Shown piece by piece: positions 58,996-64,000 of a DNA stretch of 64,000 nt (position 1 is the stretch's first letter; the number at the start of each line of letters is the position of its first letter). Made by a program: the position numbers and the translations under genes. Source of the DNA: Apostichopus japonicus. Lineage: Eukaryota > Echinodermata > Holothuroidea > Aspidochirotida > Stichopodidae. The stretch lies in the NCBI RefSeq assembly GCF_037975245.1, contig NC_092568.1, positions 31,013,501 to 31,077,500 of the forward strand. The letters run 5' to 3'. The notes beneath the pieces were generated by a model, which was given only the letters and a program-made list of their open reading frames with translations, did no database searches and was not told where the DNA came from.

Positions 58996-60946
58996 CTATA
59001 ATAAAACAATATATAAGAGCAAAGGATTAGTTTCATCATTGAAAAAAGTATGTCCCAAAGTCCCATTAAAGGTAAGAGAAAGGTATCTGGAATGCCCCAC
59101 CCCCCACACACCCTCAAAAAAGTATATAACCAGCCTCATCTTGATATGCCCGTGACAATAAAATTAACACCAAGTCACCCCAAGAACTAATTTTGAAAAG
59201 CAAATGTTAACATTGAAACTTGATTTCAACATCAGGGGACAGCTGACTGCCATTAAGTGCAATGTTTGATTTATACCCTAATGGCACTGAAGGGAAGGGG
59301 ATATATGTATATGTCACTGTTCTTTCTTCTGATGTTCTTTCATTACTTCACCATGCAAACTAGACACTTTAAAAATTCAAGCAGCATGATTTAGAAGAAC
59401 CAAAATAAGTGTCAAAATAAGATAATGTAATAATTAACACAATAACACAATAACAATGACACAATAATATAAGACATATCACAAGCTATTCAGTCATGTT
59501 CAGACTTACTCAAGTCTTCGATCTGGTGTATTAAAATTAAGACATAAACCCTAATTGGTTTCTCCCAGATGAAATCAGATTTTTTACTAACTCTGTGTTT
59601 AGAAGGTCTATTCGCCATAAATGCATCTCTTTTTTGGGATTTTTGCTGCTCCTTTTATAATTCCCTTGAATCCAAATTTAAGGGAAAATATCCAACAGTG
59701 TTTATTTATGACATAATTGTGACCTAATTTATCTGTGACCTAATTGGGATGTGTATAAAATCAATTTGTGCTTTTCCAAGTGTTATATATACAAACGCTG
59801 ACACAAATTCAAAATTTACTTTGGGAAAAACTAACAAACCGGCCTTCAGCTTTACTGTTCCTTGAAGAATTCTTTTCTTAAATTTTAGTTAAAACAAACT
59901 TAATAAACGCTCACGCCTGCTTTACTCATACCCAATTCAAAATTTTGTTTCTCTTTTCAATTATGATGAAAAAAATAGATTAAAATTGTGGTATATTTTC
60001 TTCACACACCAATAAACATTCTCTTTTTGATGCGATAAACTGCGTGAAGAGACAGATATATATGAGAGCATCTTTCACGGAGACCGTCTTTGAAATAATT
60101 TCTATTAATGCGCAACGGCAAGTATAGAAAGGAAAAACACTCCCCTATGATCTTTTTTTTAAGTACTTGATGACTTTCAATGTGAGTGGGGGGTAACAAC
60201 AATGACAATCAAAAAACCACAACAAAAACGAACAACTGTGATTCAAAGGGAAAAAAAAAATTCAATTGGCCTATTTCTATTGATTATAATTGGAACAGTC
60301 AATTCTTTCCTTTTATCCTTTTTCCCAGAATTATAAATGCTGCTTTCGCTTTCTGTACTTTTATCAGTAAACATCGGAAAAGAGAGAAGAAAATACGAAA
60401 TGAAAGAGGAACGAATACGTAGTAAGTCTCCATTTCCTATAATGAGTCGGCTGGTCACATAAAGTAAACATTCGTGGGTGAAAAGAAAAAAAAAGTTTTG
60501 ACCACTAAAGATATATGGAATTTTTTTATTTGGATATGAAAGAAAAAGTAGAACAAGGGGATCCAAAATTAGAGCATTGATAGTTTAACTGGGTCTTCAA
60601 GCAGGCGAAAGGAGGTCGGTATTGATAAAAGCATGGGGATCATTGGTGAAACCAGAGCACGAGCCCAATTTAACAGTAAAAACCATCCAGCTATGTAGGT
60701 TAGGAGTGACAGAACTAGGGCGGGACGCCGAGCCCTTGGTGGAAAGTTCATGCATCTTAACCATAATCCATTGGTTGCCAGTTGGAGTAACGGTATCGGT
60801 TACCCAGACCTAGACTGATACCTTACACAATCCCTGTGAAGAGACTCTCCCCCACAAATTAGGATATTAGTGCATTATTATTCTTCAATCTGGGAGTCAA
60901 CCAGTGGAAGAAACTTTATCCTACCTATTTATCGTTGGGGATGTAG
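58996..60946. other. No gene called
   Basis: AT-rich to about 60.5 kb. From about 60.6 kb GC and CpG rise and several frames open on both strands. Confidence 0.4.
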
Positions 60947-61075
60947 GGATCGAGGTTCACGCAGGATGTACGAAGACGAGACGACGACAGTGAATATCGA
61001 AGCTGGTACGGAACTGCCCCCGCCGATGGGTTCGTGGAGGGACACAGAGAGTCAAAATTAATCATCGGAACTTAA
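60947..61075 (+). CDS. Possible terminal exon in a CpG-rich patch
   Basis: After a good acceptor (CCTACCTATTTATCGTTGGGGATGTAG) a 42-codon frame reads GSRFTQDVRRRDDDSEYRSW and ends HRESKLIIGT before TAA. It is strongly charged with an Asp run. A second frame from ATG at 60967 is also open (MYEDETTTVNIEAG) and could splice out at CTG|GTACGG. The two cannot be separated by eye. CpG density is high for this window, so a promoter-proximal region is an alternative. Confidence 0.22.
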   Translation, partial: GSRFTQDVRRRDDDSEYRSWYGTAPADGFVEGHRESKLIIGT

Positions 61076-62184
61076 ACTTGACCTTTAAAGTATCGAAATG
61101 ACAAGCGCAGACCCATTAAACTGAAATAATTCCATACAGTATCGACGATAAATACGAGTACTGTACGTGTAATTGTGTGGCAGTACGAAAAGGAATTTGG
61201 TTTTGAACTACTTAAATAACATGAAACAAGATCAAGTCATTATTAAATCAATTTGACTTTACGATTGACGATTACTAAGTTGTCCTCAATATTCGTCATA
61301 AAACACTGTAGCCTAGATATATGTTAATTAGGTCATGTCTATTAACTCCCTTATTATTGTTATTATTTAGTTATCCAGTGGCTGTGTCAAAAGTGTAAAC
61401 TTTAGGTTGAAAGTATTAAGGATGTAAGGTGACATTTCCACTTCCTTTGCTACCCTCAACCCCCCCCCCATCCCCACCCCCGAGGCCCCCTCCACCTTCT
61501 TTGTTCCCATACTTGTATATGGAACTGACTTTGACTTTTTACTTTAACCTCAGATCAACTCTTCAGTTATGATAACATTTTAAGAAGCCTATTATATGAC
61601 ACCAGGTTGTATCTATAGTAGCCTACACATTTAATGTCTTTTCCATCTAGAAAAAGGGTTTGCCATATCTTCATTTCACATAATGATACCTCTGAGCCCG
61701 TATAAATTCCCTGCGGTAAAATTCTGTTGCAGGACCTTCTTTTCCTGACATATATTCTGAATTGAGAATTATAGTTATTAAAACATACTGCTCTGTCATG
61801 TTTTCATAAAACAACAGTGCTACGGTGCATCAATTTGATGTTATAATAAATATAATTTTGAAGTTAACTGATATTCATATCAATGTTTTACAATGATTTT
61901 ACATTAATTGTAATCCCCTATTGTACAAAATCTGAAGGGAAATGTGTGTCAAAAGTGTTACATGGAAAACAGAGGTACGTACCACATTCCTTCCCAGAAG
62001 CTTGTCATTTCAGGGACGATCTCAATGTGGGGGCCATACACACATTGGAAATATCCAGGAAAGCCAATTACTATGACAAAGCTTAGAGGGGCAAACCCAT
62101 GTGAAGGAGGAGGAGGAGGGGGTGTAATGTGTAACACTCTGAGACTGCATGTATTAAAGTATTATCATCTTCATGGCCAATCAG
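61076..62184. other. No gene seen; C10 run
   Basis: AT-rich with a C10 run at 61460-61469. The 121-codon frame beginning at 61944 has a Gly run and no domain. Only its later part is considered below. Confidence 0.4.
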
Positions 62185-62270
62185 AAATGATGATTGAGCA
62201 ATGTTCAAAATTCCCAGAAAAATACTGGAATTATGTAAATATCTTTGGGAGATTCAGATCTAGCAGAGAG
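62185..62270 (+). CDS. Candidate internal exon (86 bp) on the plus strand
   Basis: Acceptor ATTATCATCTTCATGGCCAATCAG, then two bases and 28 codons (MMIEQCSKFPEKYWNYVNIF ... RSSRE), then donor GAGAG|GTAGGA in phase 0. It is charged with an aromatic centre. The two-base start joins in phase to 58565-58711. No family is recognised. Confidence 0.25.
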
Positions 62271-62409
62271 GTAGGAACTGAAGTCATGCATGGTATGATA
62301 TTATATTGATTTGAACTGTTAATGAAAATGAAATAAGAACTGTTATAAAATAGATTGTACAGAAACTGTATAATCTATTATTCAGATATAACAAACACTC
62401 GACTGACAT

Positions 62410-63620
62410 ATGCATCTAGCCCTGTTAAGTTGTTGGGGGTGACCATTTACCCCAGATTTGAAACATATGGTTGAGCTCAATTTTGTCCCGAAATTACAGA
62501 AGGATTAAAATGTTCTTAAGAGTTTGGGAAAAATCAGGAATGTTTAAAACTCTAGGTTTCTCTCAGTTCATTTTCCTCTTCTTTTCAGTTTTGCCAAAAC
62601 CCTCCAGATGAATTCTTAGAGCAACTTAAGAATGCAGTGTACAAAATTATTTGGTCAAACAAACCAGATAACGCAAGTCGGAATACAACTATTGGCGATT
62701 TTGTCTGTGGTGAGTTAAGAATGATGCTTTTATGAGCAGCATCTTGAGCCTTTTGGTGTAACCTAATCTGGCATAACATTATTAATTCCAAGCGATGGTT
62801 GCCTTAAAGATATCGATGATAGCTCCGTCATTGAAGTAGTCACATCTTAGTTTAATGTCGTTTATGTTTCTCCTAGCATTAATCCGTAACGAAAAATTTT
62901 GTGGAATAATTCTGCAATTAGAATCAACAACCTCTTTGAAAGATTGGTATGAAAAAGGTCAAAAGTATTTTAAAGATATCTTATCAGAGATATGGCAACT
63001 TTTCTATCGTTTTCCAATGTCAAGGACAAGTATAACTTGCATTCCAACTTTATGGACTACTTCTCACTCCACAATTATTGGAAAAAGAAGTGTTAGAATG
63101 GTGGATAGGGATATTTGTGGTGAAAGTCTTCAAGATGGATACTCTTACTATAAAGCTTGAGAAATCAAAGAAAGGTTTGTAAAAATGATTCACGACAGCT
63201 GTATCCAGAACCTCTTTAAGTCTCCATCTTCTGCAATGAAGTGGGCTTTCGAGTTTGATGAGTGGGATCTGAACTGGAGTGAGATATATTTAAGTTCTTT
63301 TACATTATCACCGTCCACCAGACTCGGGTATTTAAGATCCTTCATAGATAATCTTGCCGTTAATAAATTACTCGCTGGGATGGGCATTGTGAACTCGGAT
63401 CTTTGCACATTTTGCAAGGATGAAACTAAAGATATTCAACATAATCTTTATATTGTAGTGAAATAGCTCCTCTTCGGAGGCAGGTCCAGGCAAATCTCCT
63501 TGGAATGCATGTAATCTTTACCATTTACGGGATATTATATTGAGGCTTTTCGATTCTGAGGTTGCAAAATATAATTTTGTGATCCGCATGCAAGATAATA
63601 TGTTTAAAATTGTAAATGGG
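62410..63620 (+). pseudogene. L1/Tx1-like LINE ORF2 C-terminal remnant
   Basis: Pieces of one polyprotein appear in order but in different frames. They are: VKLLGVTIYPRFE (62430-62469); a KLQK...MFLRVWEKSG and SQFIFLFFSVLPKP stretch (62480-62600); DEFLEQLKNAVYKIIWSNKP (62607-62666); KDWYEKGQKYFKDILSE (62941-62991); VKDKYNLHSNFMDYFSLH (63017-63070, next frame); and finally a 93-codon frame (63185-63463) ending GMGIVNSDLCTFCKDE. The 'LGV', 'FiW', 'W..kG...DI' and C-x-x-C motifs in this order match the region after the reverse transcriptase in L1/Tx1-type elements. At least four frameshifts or stops show it is dead. The 5' half is absent, and no clear A-rich tail was found. Confidence 0.7.
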
Positions 63621-64000
63621 AGGATAGTAGAAGGATAATTACAACACATTTGTGAATAATTTGAAATCAGAGAAGTTTATTGCTCTACAGAACAATACAG
63701 TTGAACCATAGATGGGATATTATTTAATTGTACGGTTTCTTTAGCGACAGTACCCCCCTACTGTCTGCATGGGCGTTTTTACGTCCATTACCAGTACACT
63801 AAATGGTGTATGTCCATTTTGTTTATTTGTTGAGGTTATGTTTTGTTGATTATATTTAAAGTGCATCTCCCTGGTTGACGTATACCCCATAACATAAATA
63901 CAGGCAGTCTCCCCAGTGGCCATGGACTTTTTCCAATTGTGCGCTGAAGACTATTTTTCGTCTCGTGTCCTTCTTGTGTACTTTCCGATTAGAAAATTTG
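63621..64000. other. No gene seen after the LINE remnant
   Basis: Could include the LINE 3' UTR. A 60-codon minus frame (63741-63923) has no resemblance I can name. Confidence 0.4.

Noticed and set aside
61944-62309. 121-codon plus-strand frame, the longest in the window
   Set aside because: Contains a Gly run from a purine repeat and no domain. Only the splice-bounded part 62185-62270 is kept as a candidate.

Overview
This is AT-rich animal nuclear DNA with no bacterial gene organisation. The longest uninterrupted reading frame is about 120 codons. There are microsatellites, minisatellites, tandem and dispersed duplications, non-LTR retrotransposon remnants and tRNA-derived SINE-like pieces. 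Three short elements carry the 'catttatatagcgc ... gctttacaa' tail with ATT/TAA ends that is common in marine deuterostome genomes. I infer a marine invertebrate deuterostome, with an echinoderm (perhaps a sea cucumber) as first guess. That identification is an inference and was not checked against any database.

No complete gene can be read. What I can offer are isolated candidate exons: open stretches bounded by plausible splice sites and therefore possible parts of long-intron genes. The best is a 99-bp minus-strand coiled-coil exon at 40195-40293, with a pyrimidine-rich acceptor and a GTAAGT donor. Weaker minus-strand candidates lie at 1-118, 6577-6666, 13978-14197, 18058-18096 with 18526-18672, and 52942-53214. 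Plus-strand candidates at 54445-54598, 58565-58711 and 62185-62270 join in a consistent reading phase. A CpG-rich stretch at about 60.6-61.2 kb holds another. None could be assigned to a known family. The minus-strand candidates do not all chain in phase, so some are probably chance.

Layout. 0-9 kb: diverged 308-bp tandem repeats, a 37-bp perfect hairpin flanked by 7-bp direct repeats, and the 3' end of a LINE (8951-9354, minus). 11.8-12.8 kb: a 1-kb array of 17-bp units. 17-26 kb: a second retroelement tail, a dispersed repeat with an internally deleted copy, and a 0.6-kb duplication whose copies lie 2.4 kb apart. 26.6-38.1 kb: a 114-bp tandem pair, an 0.8-kb tandem duplication, and a four-copy array arranged as two alternating unit types. 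38.5-39.6 kb: two tRNA-derived SINE-like elements. 41.7-42.2 kb: a one-strand cluster of GCGTG motifs. 45-52.4 kb: several tandem repeats, including a second 17-bp minisatellite. 62.4-63.6 kb: a frameshifted L1/Tx1-like LINE ORF2 remnant.

Two genome-wide habits stand out: about nineteen G or C homopolymers of at least 8-9 bases, and repeated local tandem duplication. The rest is featureless intergenic or intronic sequence as far as I can see.
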